From Actinobacteria bacterium 21-73-9 (GTDB lineage Bacteria; Actinomycetota; Acidimicrobiia; Acidimicrobiales; RAAP-2), in assembly GCA_002255565.1 (NCBI GenBank), contig NCBE01000001.1, positions 1 to 39,272 on the forward strand: a stretch of 39,272 nucleotides of DNA, given 5' to 3'. Shown piece after piece: positions 23,417 through 34,957 of this stretch. A program made the position numbers and the translations under genes. Positions within the stretch are counted from its first letter, which is position 1; each line of letters starts with the position of its first letter. The notes under the pieces were generated by a model that was not told the origin of the DNA, made no database searches, and saw nothing but the letters and a program-made list of their open reading frames with translations.

Positions 23417-24568
23417 GTGGGTCGACTGGTCGCCTACGGGGTCGTCGCCCTCGTGGCGGCGGTGGTGACGGCGCTCGTCGACCGGCCGGCCCGCCGCCTC
23501 TCGATCGAGATCGGCTACACCGCCCAGCCCGACGAGCGCAAGGTCCACCAGGCCCTCACGCCCTACGGGGGCGGGGCGGCCATGCTGGTCGGGCTCTGCG
23601 CGGGCCTCCTCGTGACGCTGCTCGTCCCGTCGCTGCGCCCGGTGCTCACGACCTCGCGCGAGGGCTTCGGGGTGCTGCTCGCCGCCGGGGTGATCTTCGT
23701 GGTGGGCATGGTCGACGACTTCAGGGACATGAGCGCCCCGGCCAAGGTGGCCGGCCAGTTCCTCGCCGCCTCGATCCTCTACTTCTCGGGCGCGACGATG
23801 TACCAGCTGAAGCTCCCCTTCGCCGGGTTCGTGGTCCTCGGCCCGTCGATCCTGCCGGTGATCACGGCGGTGTGGGTCGTGGCCCTGTGCAACGCCATCA
23901 ACCTGATCGACGGCCTCGACGGACTCGCCGCGGGGATCGTGGCGATCGCCTCGGGCACGCTGTGCGTCTACGGGCTGCGCCTCGAGACGCTCGGGCTGCT
24001 CCCGGTCTCCAACGTCGGCCCGCTGATCGCGGCCGTCACCTTCGGGATCTGCGTCGGCTTCTTGCGCGACAACTTCCACCCGGCGAAGCTGTTCATGGGC
24101 GACGCCGGCTCGCTCATGCTGGGGCTGCTCATGAGCGCGTCGACGATGGTGATCGGCGGGCGCACCGCCCCGGCGAGCGGGGTCACCTTCTTCTTCTTCG
24201 CTCCGCTGCTCATCCCCGTCTTCATCCTCGGCGTGCCCCTCATCGACGCCGCCTGGGCCTTCATCCGGCGCACCGCCTCGGGCCAGGGCTTCGACACCCC
24301 CGACAAGAACCACATCCACCACCGCCTGATGCGCTTGGGCCACGGACACCGCCGCACGGTGGTGATCCTCTGGGCGTGGACGGCCCTGCTGTGCGGCTTC
24401 GTGCTGTTGCCGCTGTTCGACAACCGAGCCAACGTCTTCATCCCCCTGGGCGTCGCGGTGCTCGCCATCGCCCTGGTGACCTGGTTCAGCCCGCTCATCG
24501 GGTGGCTCCGGCGCAGCCGCTCGGCGCCGCGCCCGCCGGCGCCACCGCGCGAACGGGTCGGCCGGTGA
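23417..24568 (+). CDS. wecA: Undecaprenyl-phosphate GlcNAc-1-phosphate transferase (WecA/TagO/Rfe type)
   Basis: 383 residues with about ten or eleven membrane helices. Family motifs are present: PYGGGAAMLVG near 49, GMVDDFRDM with DD at 100-101 for magnesium, NAINLIDGLDGLAAG at 159-173, FMGDAGSLMLGLL and the histidine motif DKNHIHHRLMRLGH near the C-terminus. It joins GlcNAc-1-P to undecaprenyl phosphate and so starts cell-wall polymer or arabinogalactan-linker synthesis. The HIHHRL motif separates it from MraY. In mycobacteria the same gene (rfe) also lies directly before the ATP synthase genes. The GTG start is used; the stop overlaps the next GTG. Confidence 0.92.
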   Translation: MGRLVAYGVVALVAAVVTALVDRPARRLSIEIGYTAQPDERKVHQALTPYGGGAAMLVGLCAGLLVTLLVPSLRPVLTTSREGFGVLLAAGVIFVVGMVDDFRDMSAPAKVAGQFLAASILYFSGATMYQLKLPFAGFVVLGPSILPVITAVWVVALCNAINLIDGLDGLAAGIVAIASGTLCVYGLRLETLGLLPVSNVGPLIAAVTFGICVGFLRDNFHPAKLFMGDAGSLMLGLLMSASTMVIGGRTAPASGVTFFFFAPLLIPVFILGVPLIDAAWAFIRRTASGQGFDTPDKNHIHHRLMRLGHGHRRTVVILWAWTALLCGFVLLPLFDNRANVFIPLGVAVLAIALVTWFSPLIGWLRRSRSAPRPPAPPRERVGR

Positions 24569-24822
24569 GGGCCGGGCACGGCGACGACCCGGGAGGTGAC
24601 CCCTCGGATCAGGGAGGGCGACGAGAGACGGCGCCGTCGGTCGCGGCGGCGTTCGCCGCGATGGGCACCACGATCGCGATCTGCCTGGCCTTGGGGGTCG
24701 TCCTCGGGATCTACCTCGACCGGTGGTGGCACGCCTCGCCGGCCGGCCTTCTGGTCGGGATAGTGTTGGGAGTGGCAGCGGCCGTGGCGAGCGTCATCTC
24801 GCTCGTCCGGCGTTACCTGTGA
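24565..24822 (+). CDS. AtpZ-like small membrane protein of the ATP synthase operon
   Basis: 85 residues from a GTG that overlaps the wecA stop (GTGA). The first ~25 residues are hydrophilic, followed by two helices at about 30-50 and 60-77 with the turn YLDRWWHASPAG. The pattern (AAFAAMGTTIAICLALGVVL, GIYLDRW) matches AtpZ-type proteins that precede atpI in F-type operons. They have been proposed to be ATP synthase assembly helpers or to work with AtpI in magnesium supply. Its stop overlaps the next GTG. Confidence 0.8.
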   Translation: MRAGHGDDPGGDPSDQGGRRETAPSVAAAFAAMGTTIAICLALGVVLGIYLDRWWHASPAGLLVGIVLGVAAAVASVISLVRRYL

Positions 24823-25244
24823 ATCGTCCGTCCGTGCTAGAGAACCTCCCCGCTTCGACGCTCCCGCGCCTGCTCCGCCGGACGGCCCTCTCGGCTCTCG
24901 CCGTCGGGGTGGTCGGCTTCGTCGTCGCCTTCTTCGTGGCCTCGGCGGTCGCCGCCCTCGGGGTGGCCCTCGGGGTCGCGCTCGCCGTGGTGAACCTGCG
25001 CCTGCTCGACCGCCAGGCGGCCCGCGTCGAGGTCGGCAGCGAGGCCAAGAGCACCCGGGCGGTCCGTCGCCAGCTCGGCGGGCGCACGACCGGCCGGCTG
25101 GCGCTGGTCACCGCCGTGGCCCTCGTGCTCATCTGGCTCGACGCCCCCCTCGGAGTGGGTATTGTTGTCGGGCTTGTGCTGTATCAGATCGTCTTCGTCG
25201 TGAACGTCCTGCGCGTCGTGGCGAGCCAGGGAGGAGTGGAGTAG
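24819..25244 (+). CDS. ATP synthase subunit I-like protein (AtpI)
   Basis: 141 residues from a GTG overlapping the atpZ-like stop. Four hydrophobic segments (about 25-45, 47-62, 90-108 and 112-132) match the PF03899-type AtpI/AtpQ layout. RQLGGRTTGRLALVTAVALVL resembles the region just before the third helix in actinobacterial relatives. AtpI helps assemble the c-ring. It is less conserved than the other subunits, so the call rests on membrane pattern and position between the atpZ-like gene and atpB. Confidence 0.75.
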   Translation: MNRPSVLENLPASTLPRLLRRTALSALAVGVVGFVVAFFVASAVAALGVALGVALAVVNLRLLDRQAARVEVGSEAKSTRAVRRQLGGRTTGRLALVTAVALVLIWLDAPLGVGIVVGLVLYQIVFVVNVLRVVASQGGVE

Positions 25245-25249
25245 AGCCG

Positions 25250-26047
25250 ATGCTGTTCGCTGCGGCTAAGACCATTCCCGTTGGGGAGCACCCCTACTGG
25301 CACCTCGCCGGCCTCACGATCGACGAGGACATCGTCCTCGGGACCCTGCTCGCGGCGGCCATCTTCCTCGGGCTGGGCTTCTGGATGCGCAAGAAGCTCA
25401 CCGACGGCGTGCCGAGCAAGATCCAGATCGTCTGGGAGGTCCTCACCGAGCAGGTCTCGGAGCTCGCCGACTCGGCCATCGGCCCCCAGGGCCGGCGCTT
25501 CGTGCCGGTCGGGGTCACCCTCTTCCTCTTCATCCTCATCTGCAACTGGCTCGACTTCTTGCCGACCGCGATGCACCCGGGCCAGTCGGGCAGCATCTTC
25601 CCCGCGCCCACGAGCGACGTGAACCTGCCCCTCGCGATGGCGCTCTTCGTCATCGTCTGGGCCCACATCGAGTCGTTCCGCGCCCGCGGCTTCCGGGGCT
25701 ACTTCCGCCACTACGCCCAGCCCTTCAAGGCGCTGACCCCGATCAACCTGATCGAGGAGATCACCAAGCCGATCACCCTGACCTTCCGTCTCTTCGGCAA
25801 CATCTTCTCGGGTGGCCTGATGGTGGTGGTGATGCTGACGCTCCTGCCGATCTACGTGACCCCGCCGCTCGAGATCGTCTGGAAGTTCTTCGACACCGGC
25901 CTGCTCGGCACGATCCAGGCCTTCATCTTCACGCTCCTCACGATGCTCTACTTCGGCTTCGCGATGAGCCACGACGAGTCGCCCGAGTCGCATGACTCGC
26001 ACGAACCGGCGGCCCACGCCCCGGTCGCCCACGAGGTCCTGCAGTGA
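25250..26047 (+). CDS. atpB: ATP synthase F0 subunit a
   Basis: 265 residues with five to six membrane helices. The proton-channel helix contains [15 protein letters not shown] with the essential arginine R180, which faces the c-ring carboxylate. [15 protein letters not shown] and [18 protein letters not shown] are other conserved segments. The last ~25 residues are His/Glu/Pro-rich ([14 protein letters not shown]) and probably cytoplasmic. A GGAG-rich ribosome site precedes the ATG. Confidence 0.96.
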   Translation: MLFAAAKTIPVGEHPYWHLAGLTIDEDIVLGTLLAAAIFLGLGFWMRKKLTDGVPSKIQIVWEVLTEQVSELADSAIGPQGRRFVPVGVTLFLFILICNWLDFLPTAMHPGQSGSIFPAPTSDVNLPLAMALFVIVWAHIESFRARGFRGYFRHYAQPFKALTPINLIEEITKPITLTFRLFGNIFSGGLMVVVMLTLLPIYVTPPLEIVWKFFDTGLLGTIQAFIFTLLTMLYFGFAMSHDESPESHDSHEPAAHAPVAHEVLQ

Positions 26048-26069
26048 ACCACCCCAGGAGGAGCAGATA

Positions 26070-26339
26070 ATGGCAACGGACACCACAGCGATCAGCGACG
26101 CCGTTCGCAACGCCGGGGCGCTGATCGGAGGCGGTCTCGCCCTCGGCGGTGGCGCCATCGGCGCGGCGATCGGCGACGGCCTGGCGGGGAGCCAGACCAT
26201 CGCGGCCATCGCGCGTCAGCCCGAGATCGAGAACAAGGCGCGGACGTACTTCTTCTTGACGGTCGGTCTGGTGGAGGCGATGTACTTCATCAACCTGCTG
26301 TTCATGGTCGTCTTCGTCTACGTGTTCCAGAAGCACTGA
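26070..26339 (+). CDS. atpE: ATP synthase F0 subunit c
   Basis: An 89-residue hairpin of two membrane helices. Helix 1 is glycine-rich ([20 protein letters not shown]), the loop is ARQPE, and helix 2 carries the ion-binding carboxylate E69 in [11 protein letters not shown]. The residue after E69 is Ala rather than the Ser/Thr of sodium-binding rings, so proton coupling is expected. AGGAGGAG precedes the ATG, a stronger ribosome site than its neighbours have, in line with the need for many c copies. Confidence 0.97.
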   Translation: MATDTTAISDAVRNAGALIGGGLALGGGAIGAAIGDGLAGSQTIAAIARQPEIENKARTYFFLTVGLVEAMYFINLLFMVVFVYVFQKH

Positions 26340-26375
26340 CCCGAGGACACCCTCCGCTAGGAAAGTCGGCCCACC

Positions 26376-26897
26376 ATGCTCGCCACCTCCATCTTCCTCC
26401 TGCCCAACGGGACGTTCATCGTCGAGTTGGTCGTCTTCGTCGTCCTCTTGCTGATCGCTCGGCGCTACTTCCTCCCGCCGATCGTCAAGATGATGGAGAG
26501 CCGCCAGGAGAAGGTGCGTACCTCGCTCGCCGCCGCCGAGGCCGCGCGGGCCGAGGCCGCCCAGGCCGAGGACGAGCGCGCCCGCGTGCTGGGCGACGCC
26601 CGTGACCAGGCCCGCCAGATCGTGGCGGCCGCCCAGGCCACGTCGGACCAGCTGAAGGCCGAGGCGACCGGACGGGCCCAGGCCGAGTACGAGCGCATCC
26701 TCGCGGGCGCCCAGGTCGAGGTCGACGCCGCCCGCCAGCGGGCCGTCGACGGCGCCTCGGCGAGGATCGGGGAGATCGTCTTCGAGCTCGTCGCCAAGAT
26801 CGTCGGCCGCGAGGTCGATCAGAGCACCCACGAGGACCTCGTGCGCGAGGCCATCGCGGCCCTCCACGCCGAGGCCACGCGGGGGTCGAGCCGCTAG
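26376..26897 (+). CDS. atpF: ATP synthase F0 subunit b
   Basis: 173 residues. One membrane helix at about 12-29 (TFIVELVVFVVLLLIARRYF) is followed by PPIVKMMESRQEKV and a long Ala/Glu-rich coiled coil to about residue 140, the peripheral stalk. A separate full-length b gene followed by a separate delta gene differs from mycobacteria, where a second b-like segment is fused to delta. The gap to atpH is only 2 bases. Confidence 0.94.
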   Translation: MLATSIFLLPNGTFIVELVVFVVLLLIARRYFLPPIVKMMESRQEKVRTSLAAAEAARAEAAQAEDERARVLGDARDQARQIVAAAQATSDQLKAEATGRAQAEYERILAGAQVEVDAARQRAVDGASARIGEIVFELVAKIVGREVDQSTHEDLVREAIAALHAEATRGSSR

Positions 26898-26899
26898 TC

Positions 26900-27820
26900 A
26901 TGCTCGCCAAGCTCGAAGGCTTCGCCACCGCCCTCCTCGGACGCCTGTCCGGCGACGACCTCGGGGTCGTCGTCGCCGACCTGCGCGCCCTGGTGGACAC
27001 GGTGCGCGACCAGCGAGCCCTCGACTCGGCTCTCACCGACACCTCGTTCGCGCCGCTCTCGCGCGGCGCCGTCGTGCGCGACCTGCTCACCGGCAAGGTG
27101 AGCCCCACGACGGTGCGCCTGGCGGCCTACGCGGCCACCGAGTCGCCGGCCCCCGAGGTGCCCCGCTCCTTCGAAGAGCTCGCCCACGCCGCGCGGACCC
27201 TCGCCGAAACGGGCTCGATCGAGCTGCCCGGACTGGGTCTGACGGAGGCGCGCCACCGGGTCGCCGGCTACGCCGACGCCGTGCTCGAGGACGTCGCGAC
27301 CGAGCGGTTCGCCCGGGTCGAGACCGAGCTCTTCGAGTGGGCCCGCACCCTCGAGGCCAACCCCGCGCTGCGCCGGGTCCTGCTCGACCGCGACGCCCCG
27401 CTCCAGGCGCGCCTCGGGCTGACCGACGACCTCGTGGGCGCGCGCGGCGACGCCGTGTCGATCGCCCTGGCGCGCTTCGTCGTGATCGGCGGACGGCCGC
27501 GCGACGTGATCGGCACCCTCGACTTTCTCGTCGACTACGTGGCCGCCGTGCGCGAGTGGCGCGTCGCGCGCGTGCGCAGCGCGCGCCCGCTCGACGACGC
27601 GAGCCGCGAGGCGCTGCGCGCCAGCCTGAGCGTCCTGACCGGCACGCCGGTCGAACTGCAGGTCGACGTCGAGCCCGACCTGCTCGGGGGAGTCCTCGTC
27701 CAGGTGGGGGACCTCCGCCTGGACGCCACGACGCGCGGCCGCCTCGGCACGCTGCGCGACGCCGTGGCCGCGACGCGCGGCCTCGTGTCGGTCCTCGACG
27801 GACCGGCCGACAACGAGTAG
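26900..27820 (+). CDS. atpH: ATP synthase F1 subunit delta, long form with duplicated N-domain
   Basis: 306 residues, against ~180 for most bacterial delta/OSCP subunits. Residues ~125-306 are a complete OSCP ([22 protein letters not shown], then [24 protein letters not shown] and a C-terminal beta part, [23 protein letters not shown]). Residues ~1-110 look like a second copy of the OSCP helical domain: [20 protein letters not shown] parallels [20 protein letters not shown], and the segment after [11 protein letters not shown] parallels the later one. Mycobacterial b-delta fusions also carry a duplicated delta N-domain. Here it occurs without the fused membrane helix. Confidence 0.9.
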   Translation: MLAKLEGFATALLGRLSGDDLGVVVADLRALVDTVRDQRALDSALTDTSFAPLSRGAVVRDLLTGKVSPTTVRLAAYAATESPAPEVPRSFEELAHAARTLAETGSIELPGLGLTEARHRVAGYADAVLEDVATERFARVETELFEWARTLEANPALRRVLLDRDAPLQARLGLTDDLVGARGDAVSIALARFVVIGGRPRDVIGTLDFLVDYVAAVREWRVARVRSARPLDDASREALRASLSVLTGTPVELQVDVEPDLLGGVLVQVGDLRLDATTRGRLGTLRDAVAATRGLVSVLDGPADNE

Positions 27821-27830
27821 GAGACCAGCC

Positions 27831-29348
27831 ATGACCGATCTCAACATCAGCGCCAGCGACATCACCGAGGCGTTGCGGCGTCACGTCACCGAGTTCAACC
27901 CCGAGGTCTTCGCCGAGCAGGTCGGCCGCGTGGTCGAGGTCGGTGACGGCATCGCGCGCGTCTCGGGGCTGCCCGGGGCGAAGCTCAACGAGCTCCTCGA
28001 GTTCGAAGACGGCACGGTGGGCCTCGCGATGAACCTCGACGAGGACACGATCGGTGCGGTGGTGCTGGGCGAGGTCGACCGCATCGAGGAGGAGCAGGTC
28101 GTGCGCGCGACCGGCCAGATCCTCTCGATCCCGGTCGGCGACGCGCTGCTCGGCCGGGTCCTCAACCCCCTCGGCGAGCCCCTCGACGGCAAGGGCCCGA
28201 TCCAGGGCGCCGGCGAGCGCCGCATGGAGATCCAGGCGCCGGGCATCACCGGTCGCCAGCCCGTCGCCGAGCCCCTGCAGACCGGCATCAAGGCCATCGA
28301 CGCCATGACCCCGATCGGACGCGGCCAGCGCGAGCTCATCATCGGCGACCGCAAGACCGGCAAGACCACCATCGCCATCGACACGATCCTGAACCAGAAG
28401 GGCCAGGGCGTGAAGTGCATCTACGTGGCGGTGGGCCAGAAGAACTCCTCGGTGGCCCAGACCGTCAAGACCCTCGAGGACCACGGGGCCATGGAGTACA
28501 CCGTGGTCGTCGTCGCCGGCGCCGGCGACCCCGCGCCCTTTAAGTACCTGGCCCCCTACGCGGGCTGTGCGATCGGCCAGGAGTGGATGGACAACGGCGG
28601 CCACGCCCTCGTGGTCTACGACGACCTGTCCAAGCAGGCCGAGGCGTACCGGCAGATCTCCTTGCTGTTGCGCCGGCCACCGGGCCGCGAGGCCTACCCC
28701 GGGGACGTCTTCTACCTGCACAGCCGGCTGCTCGAGCGCGCGGCCAAGCTCTCCGACGAGCGCGGCGGCGGCTCGCTGACGGCCCTGCCGATCATCGAGA
28801 CCAAGGCCGGTGACATCTCGGCCTACATCCCGACCAACGTGATCTCGATCACCGACGGCCAGATCTTCCTCGAGTCCGACCTCTTCTACTCCGGCGTGCG
28901 CCCGGCGATCAACGTGGGCAACTCGGTGTCGCGCGTGGGTGGGGCGGCCCAGATCCGCGCCATGCGCTCGGTGTCGGGCTCGCTCAAGATCGACCTGGCC
29001 CAGTTCCGCGACCTCGAGGCGTTCGCGACCTTCGGCTCCGAGCTGGACAAGGCCTCCCAGGCCCAGCTCGACCGCGGCTACCGGCTGACCGAGCTCTTGA
29101 AGCAGGGGCTCAACGCGCCGATGCCGGTCGAAGAGCAGGTCGTGGCGATCTACGCGGGTACCCGCGGGTGGCTCGACACGATCCCGGTGGAGGACGTGCG
29201 CCGGTTCGAGGCCGAGCTGCTGACGGCCTTCCGGGCCCGTCACGCCGACCTGCTCGCCCACATCCGCGACACGAAGCAGCTGCCCGACGAGGCGGCGATG
29301 GACGGCGCGATGCGCGAGGTCGTCAACGGCTTCGCGACGAGCGACTAG
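27831..29348 (+). CDS. atpA: ATP synthase F1 subunit alpha
   Basis: 505 residues. The beta-barrel domain covers ~20-95. The P-loop GDRKTGKT is at 172-179 (Q is more usual than K at the fourth place), and [29 protein letters not shown] with [21 protein letters not shown] is the family signature near 320-370. It ends at FATSD without the long C-terminal extension that suppresses ATP hydrolysis in mycobacterial alpha. It forms the hexamer with beta and provides the non-catalytic nucleotide sites. GGAG precedes the ATG, 10 bases after atpH. Confidence 0.97.
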   Translation: MTDLNISASDITEALRRHVTEFNPEVFAEQVGRVVEVGDGIARVSGLPGAKLNELLEFEDGTVGLAMNLDEDTIGAVVLGEVDRIEEEQVVRATGQILSIPVGDALLGRVLNPLGEPLDGKGPIQGAGERRMEIQAPGITGRQPVAEPLQTGIKAIDAMTPIGRGQRELIIGDRKTGKTTIAIDTILNQKGQGVKCIYVAVGQKNSSVAQTVKTLEDHGAMEYTVVVVAGAGDPAPFKYLAPYAGCAIGQEWMDNGGHALVVYDDLSKQAEAYRQISLLLRRPPGREAYPGDVFYLHSRLLERAAKLSDERGGGSLTALPIIETKAGDISAYIPTNVISITDGQIFLESDLFYSGVRPAINVGNSVSRVGGAAQIRAMRSVSGSLKIDLAQFRDLEAFATFGSELDKASQAQLDRGYRLTELLKQGLNAPMPVEEQVVAIYAGTRGWLDTIPVEDVRRFEAELLTAFRARHADLLAHIRDTKQLPDEAAMDGAMREVVNGFATSD

Positions 29349-29357
29349 GCGCCGGTC

Positions 29358-31688
<2,331 letters not shown>

Positions 31689-31689
<1 letters not shown>

Positions 31690-32120
31690 TGGCCACGCTC
31701 AGCGTCGAGGTGCTCGCCCCCGAGGCCGTCTTGTGGCGCGGGGCGGCCCGCGCGCTCGTCACCCGCTCCTCCGAGGGCGACTTCACGGTCATGGCCGGCT
31801 ACGCGCCGACGGTGGGCGACGTGGTGTCGACCATCGTGCGCGTGGAGGGCACCGAGGAGGGCGAGGTCCGCTTCTGCGTGCACGCCGGCTTCTTCGAGGT
31901 CGGCCCGGGCGAGGCCGAGGGCGAGACGCGCGCGACCCTGCTCGCGAGCGTCGCCGAGCGCGTCGACGAGATCGACGTCGCGCGCGCCCAGTCCGCCCTC
32001 GAGCGGGCCCAGGGCGCACTCGCGGCGGCCTCGTCCTCGGACGACCCGGCGGCCTACGTCGGCGCCCTCGAGGCCGTGGCGCGCGCCGAGCTGCGCCTGC
32101 GCGCGGCCGCCGCGCGCTGA
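31689..32120 (+). CDS. atpC: ATP synthase F1 subunit epsilon
   Basis: 143 residues. The N-terminal beta-sandwich (SVEVLAPEAVLWRGAARALVTRSSEGDFTVMAGYAPTVGDV) is typical, followed by a C-terminal helical part (ARAQSALERAQGALAAASSS, then ARAELRLRAAAAR) that can act as a brake on ATP hydrolysis. It closes the ATP synthase operon. The ATG overlaps the atpD stop by one base, and its stop is the left half of an 18-bp palindrome shared with the convergent CBS gene. Confidence 0.93.
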
Positions 32121-32129
32121 TCAGCGCGC
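32112..32129. terminator. 18-bp perfect palindrome at the atpC / CBS-gene junction
   Basis: GCGCGCTGATCAGCGCGC contains both convergent stop codons (TGA of atpC, and TCA as the complement of the CBS-gene stop). In either transcript it could fold into a 7-bp stem with a GAUC loop. No U-run follows in either direction, so it would be a weak or Rho-assisted bidirectional end. Confidence 0.45.
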
Positions 32130-32552
32130 CGAGACGTACTCCAAGAGGTCGCGCTTCTCGGTCTCGAGCTGGTCGAGGCGGGCCTTGACGACGTCGCCGA
32201 TCGAGACGAGGCCCACGAGCTGGCCCCCCTCGACCACCGGGACGTGGCGGAAGCGCCGTTCGGTCATGGTGGCGAGCACCACCAGGAGGTCGGTCGACTC
32301 GCCACAGACGCTCACCTCGCTCGACATGTGCGAAGAGACCGGCTCCTCCAGGGCGTCGGGACCGCCGGCGGCGAGGGCCCGCACCGCGTCGCGCTCGGAG
32401 AAGATGCCCGCGAAGGGCGGGTGCTCGCCGGTCACCACGAGCGCGCCGATGCGCCGCTCGGCGAGGATCGCGAGCGCCTCGGCGATCGAGGCGTCGCGCC
32501 CGACGGTGGCCACCTCGCGACCCTTGGCGTCGAGGATTGCTGAGACGTTCAT
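32121..32552 (-). CDS. CBS-domain pair protein
   Basis: 143 residues made of two CBS motifs: ~4-63 (REVATVGRDASIAEALAILA, IGALVVTG, FAGIFSERDAVRAL) and ~71-127 (MSSEVSVCGESTDLLVVLAT, FRHVPVVEGGQLVGLVSIGDVVKARL). Stand-alone CBS pairs bind adenine nucleotides and regulate a partner; which partner is unknown. AAAGGGGG six bases upstream supports the ATG. It starts 76 bases after the stop of glpX, with which it may be co-transcribed. Confidence 0.9.
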   Translation of the reverse strand: MNVSAILDAKGREVATVGRDASIAEALAILAERRIGALVVTGEHPPFAGIFSERDAVRALAAGGPDALEEPVSSHMSSEVSVCGESTDLLVVLATMTERRFRHVPVVEGGQLVGLVSIGDVVKARLDQLETEKRDLLEYVSAR

Positions 32553-32627
32553 CGAGACCCCCTTTCGTCGATGCCCCGGGAGCTCGTCCCGTGAGCGGAG
32601 GTTAACGGAGCCCGGGGCGCCGCGCCA

Positions 32628-33617
32628 CTAGAACCCCGCGGCGTTGAACTCCTGGAGCTTGTCGTGGCGGTGGAAGGTCTCGATCGTGCGCACCGTGCCG
32701 GTGCGCGAGCGCACCACGAGCGACTGGGTCGTCGCGCCGAAGTCGTAGAAGCGCACGCCGCGCAAGAAGTCCCCGTCGGTGATGGCGGTGCAGGCGAAGA
32801 AGCAGTTCTCACTCGCCACGAGGTCGTGGGTGGTGAGCACGCGGTCGAAGTCGTAGCCCTGGGCCTCGGCCTGGGTGCGGACCTCGTCGTTGTGGGCGTG
32901 CAGCACGCCCTGGATCTCACCGCCGAGCCCGTGGAGGGCGGCCGCGGCGATGACGCCCTCGGGCGTGCCCCCGATCCCGAGCAGGATGTCGGCGCCCGAG
33001 TTGGGCCAGCCGGTCGCGATGGCGCCGGCGACGTCGCCGTCGGTGATCGAGAGCACCCGCGCCCCGGCCTCGCGCACCTCGGCGACGAGGTCGGCGTGAC
33101 GCGGCCGGTCGAGGACGACGACCCCGAGCTCCTGGACGGGCTTGTTCAGCCGCTTCGAGAGCTCCTTGAGGTTGTCGGTCGCCGAGGCGTTGACGTCGAC
33201 GGCCCCCCGGCCCCGGGGGCCCACGGCGACCTTCTTCATGTAGAAGCACGGGCCCGGGTCGAACATCGTGCCCCGCTCGGAGAGCGCGATCACCGCCAGC
33301 GCCCCGTTGCGGCCCTGGGCCGTCAGGGTGGTGCCGTCGATCGGGTCGACGGCCACGTCGACCTCGGGCGGGCGGCCGTCGCCGACGCGCTCGCCGTTGT
33401 AGAGCATGGGCGCGTGGTCCTTCTCGCCCTCGCCGATGACGACGATCCCGTCCATCGCGACGGCCCCGAGGACGAAGCGCATCGCGTCGACCGCGGCCCG
33501 GTCGGCCGCCATCTTGTCGCCGCGGCCGGCCCAGCGCGCCGCGGCGATCGCCGCGGCCTCGGTGACCCGGATCAGTTCGAGGGCGATGTTGCGGTCGGGC
33601 TGGGTCGGCTGACGCAT
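32628..33617 (-). CDS. glpX: Class II fructose-1,6-bisphosphatase
   Basis: 329 residues. Family motifs are RWAGRGDKMAADRAAVDAM near 29, VVIGEGEKDHAPMLYNGE near 59, the metal-binding DPIDGTT at 91-97, ITDGDVAGAIATG near 200 and GIGGTPEGVIAAAAL near 225. It removes the 1-phosphate of fructose 1,6-bisphosphate in gluconeogenesis and is the usual FBPase of actinobacteria. The start at MRQPTQPDRNIALEL was chosen by homology and because a -10 element (TACGCT) lies six bases upstream, giving a leaderless mRNA. It is divergent from murA. Confidence 0.95.
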   Translation of the reverse strand: MRQPTQPDRNIALELIRVTEAAAIAAARWAGRGDKMAADRAAVDAMRFVLGAVAMDGIVVIGEGEKDHAPMLYNGERVGDGRPPEVDVAVDPIDGTTLTAQGRNGALAVIALSERGTMFDPGPCFYMKKVAVGPRGRGAVDVNASATDNLKELSKRLNKPVQELGVVVLDRPRHADLVAEVREAGARVLSITDGDVAGAIATGWPNSGADILLGIGGTPEGVIAAAALHGLGGEIQGVLHAHNDEVRTQAEAQGYDFDRVLTTHDLVASENCFFACTAITDGDFLRGVRFYDFGATTQSLVVRSRTGTVRTIETFHRHDKLQEFNAAGF

Positions 33618-33623
33618 GGGGCT

Positions 33624-33629
33624 AGCGTA
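33624..33629 (-). promoter_or_regulatory. -10 element of glpX (leaderless)
   Basis: TACGCT on the minus strand ends six bases before the glpX ATG at 33617; no Shine-Dalgarno is present. Between it and the murA -10 lies a short inverted repeat (CCCCA-AA-TGGGG, 33648-33659) that could be an operator for either gene. Confidence 0.5.
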
Positions 33630-33679
33630 ACCCCGCCCCCCTGACCACCCCAAATGGGGGCGGGGGGCGCTCCAGGGGC

Positions 33680-33685
33680 CATACT
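33680..33685 (+). promoter_or_regulatory. -10 element of murA (leaderless)
   Basis: CATACT ends six bases before the murA GTG at 33692, the same spacing as for glpX, lysA, hom and tauE. No ribosome site is visible. Confidence 0.45.
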
Positions 33686-33691
33686 GGTCCC

Positions 33692-34957
33692 GTGGCCTCG
33701 CTCGTCTTGAAGCCCTCCGGCGCGCTCTCGGGCGAGGTGAGCGCCCTCGGGGCGAAGAACGCCGTGCTCAAGCAGATGGCCGCCTGCCTGCTCGCCACGG
33801 GCGAGCACCGGCTGACCAACGTGCCCGACATCTCCGACGTCACCGTGATGGGCGAGCTGCTCGTGGCCCTCGGCTGCGAGGTCGCCTGGCCCGCCCCCCA
33901 CGAGCTGACGGTGCGGGTCCCCGAGGCGGGCGAGCTCGCCCCCTACGCGCCCGCGCACCTCTTCGAGGCGATGCGGGCCTCGATCGTCGTGCTCGGCCCG
34001 CTGCTCGCGCGCTGCGGCGAGGCGCACATGGCCCTGCCCGGCGGCGACGACTTCGGCCAGCGGCCGATCAACTTCCACACCGAGGGGCTGAGCTCGATGG
34101 GGGCCCGGTTCTCCAACGAGCGCACCTCGATCCACGCCGTCTCGAGCGAGCCGCGACTGCGCGCGACGCGCGTGGTGCTCGAGTACCCCAGTCACACCGC
34201 GACCGACAACCTGCTCATGGCCGCGGTCCTCGCCCAGGGCCGCACGGTCATCGACAACGCGGCGCGCGAGCCCGAGGTCGAGGACCTCGGTCGCCAGCTG
34301 CTCGCGATGGGCGCGCGCATCGAGGGGCTCGGGACGTCCCGGCTCACCGTGGAGGGGGTGCGGCGGCTCGCCCCGGCCACCCACGAGGTCGTCACCGACC
34401 GGGTCGTGTCGGCCACCTACCTGGCCGCCGCGGCCATCACCGGCGGCAGCGTCCGGGTGCTCGACGCCCGGGCCGACCACATGGTCATGCTCCTGCGCAA
34501 GCTCGAGGCCATGGGGGTGATGGTCGACCGCGAGGGGCCCGGCGTCGCGGCGACCGCGACCGGGCGGCTCCGCGGGGCCGACGTCGCCACCCTGCCCTAC
34601 CCGGGGGTGGCCACCGACTACAAGCCGCTGCTCACCACGATCCTGGCCGTCGCCGAGGGGGTGTCGGTCGTCACCGAGAACCTCTTCGTCGGGCGGTTCC
34701 GCTACGTCGACGAGCTGATCCGCCTGGGGGCCCACATCACGACCGAGGGCCACCACGCCGTGGTGCGCGGGGTCGAGGCCCTCACCGGCACCCAGGTGCG
34801 CGCGACCGACATCCGGGCCGCGGCCGCGCTCGCCCTCGCGGGCCTCGTGGCCGAGGGCGAGACGGTGGTGGGCGGCCTCGAGCACGTGGAGCGCGGCTAC
34901 GACGACTTCGTCGGGCGGCTGCGCTCGCTGGGCGCGGCCGTCGAGCGCCGCGCGTGA
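33692..34957 (+). CDS. murA: UDP-N-acetylglucosamine 1-carboxyvinyltransferase, Asp-type (predicted fosfomycin-insensitive)
   Basis: A 421-residue EPSP-synthase fold. [15 protein letters not shown] holds the catalytic K22, [15 protein letters not shown] and [11 protein letters not shown] form the active-site loop, and [26 protein letters not shown] is the second signature. Within [10 protein letters not shown]119 takes the place of Cys115 of E. coli MurA, the residue alkylated by fosfomycin; mycobacterial MurA also has Asp here. It adds enolpyruvate to UDP-GlcNAc, the first committed step of peptidoglycan synthesis. In mycobacteria murA also lies downstream of the atp operon. The stop overlaps the meaB GTG (GTGA). 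Confidence 0.94.
   Translation: MASLVLKPSGALSGEVSALGAKNAVLKQMAACLLATGEHRLTNVPDISDVTVMGELLVALGCEVAWPAPHELTVRVPEAGELAPYAPAHLFEAMRASIVVLGPLLARCGEAHMALPGGDDFGQRPINFHTEGLSSMGARFSNERTSIHAVSSEPRLRATRVVLEYPSHTATDNLLMAAVLAQGRTVIDNAAREPEVEDLGRQLLAMGARIEGLGTSRLTVEGVRRLAPATHEVVTDRVVSATYLAAAAITGGSVRVLDARADHMVMLLRKLEAMGVMVDREGPGVAATATGRLRGADVATLPYPGVATDYKPLLTTILAVAEGVSVVTENLFVGRFRYVDELIRLGAHITTEGHHAVVRGVEALTGTQVRATDIRAAAALALAGLVAEGETVVGGLEHVERGYDDFVGRLRSLGAAVERRA

Noticed and set aside
21661..24822. 1053-codon plus frame spanning rpiB, glyA and wecA
   Set aside because: Only its last ~85 codons (24565-24822) form a real gene (AtpZ-like); the rest is out of frame with rpiB, glyA and wecA.
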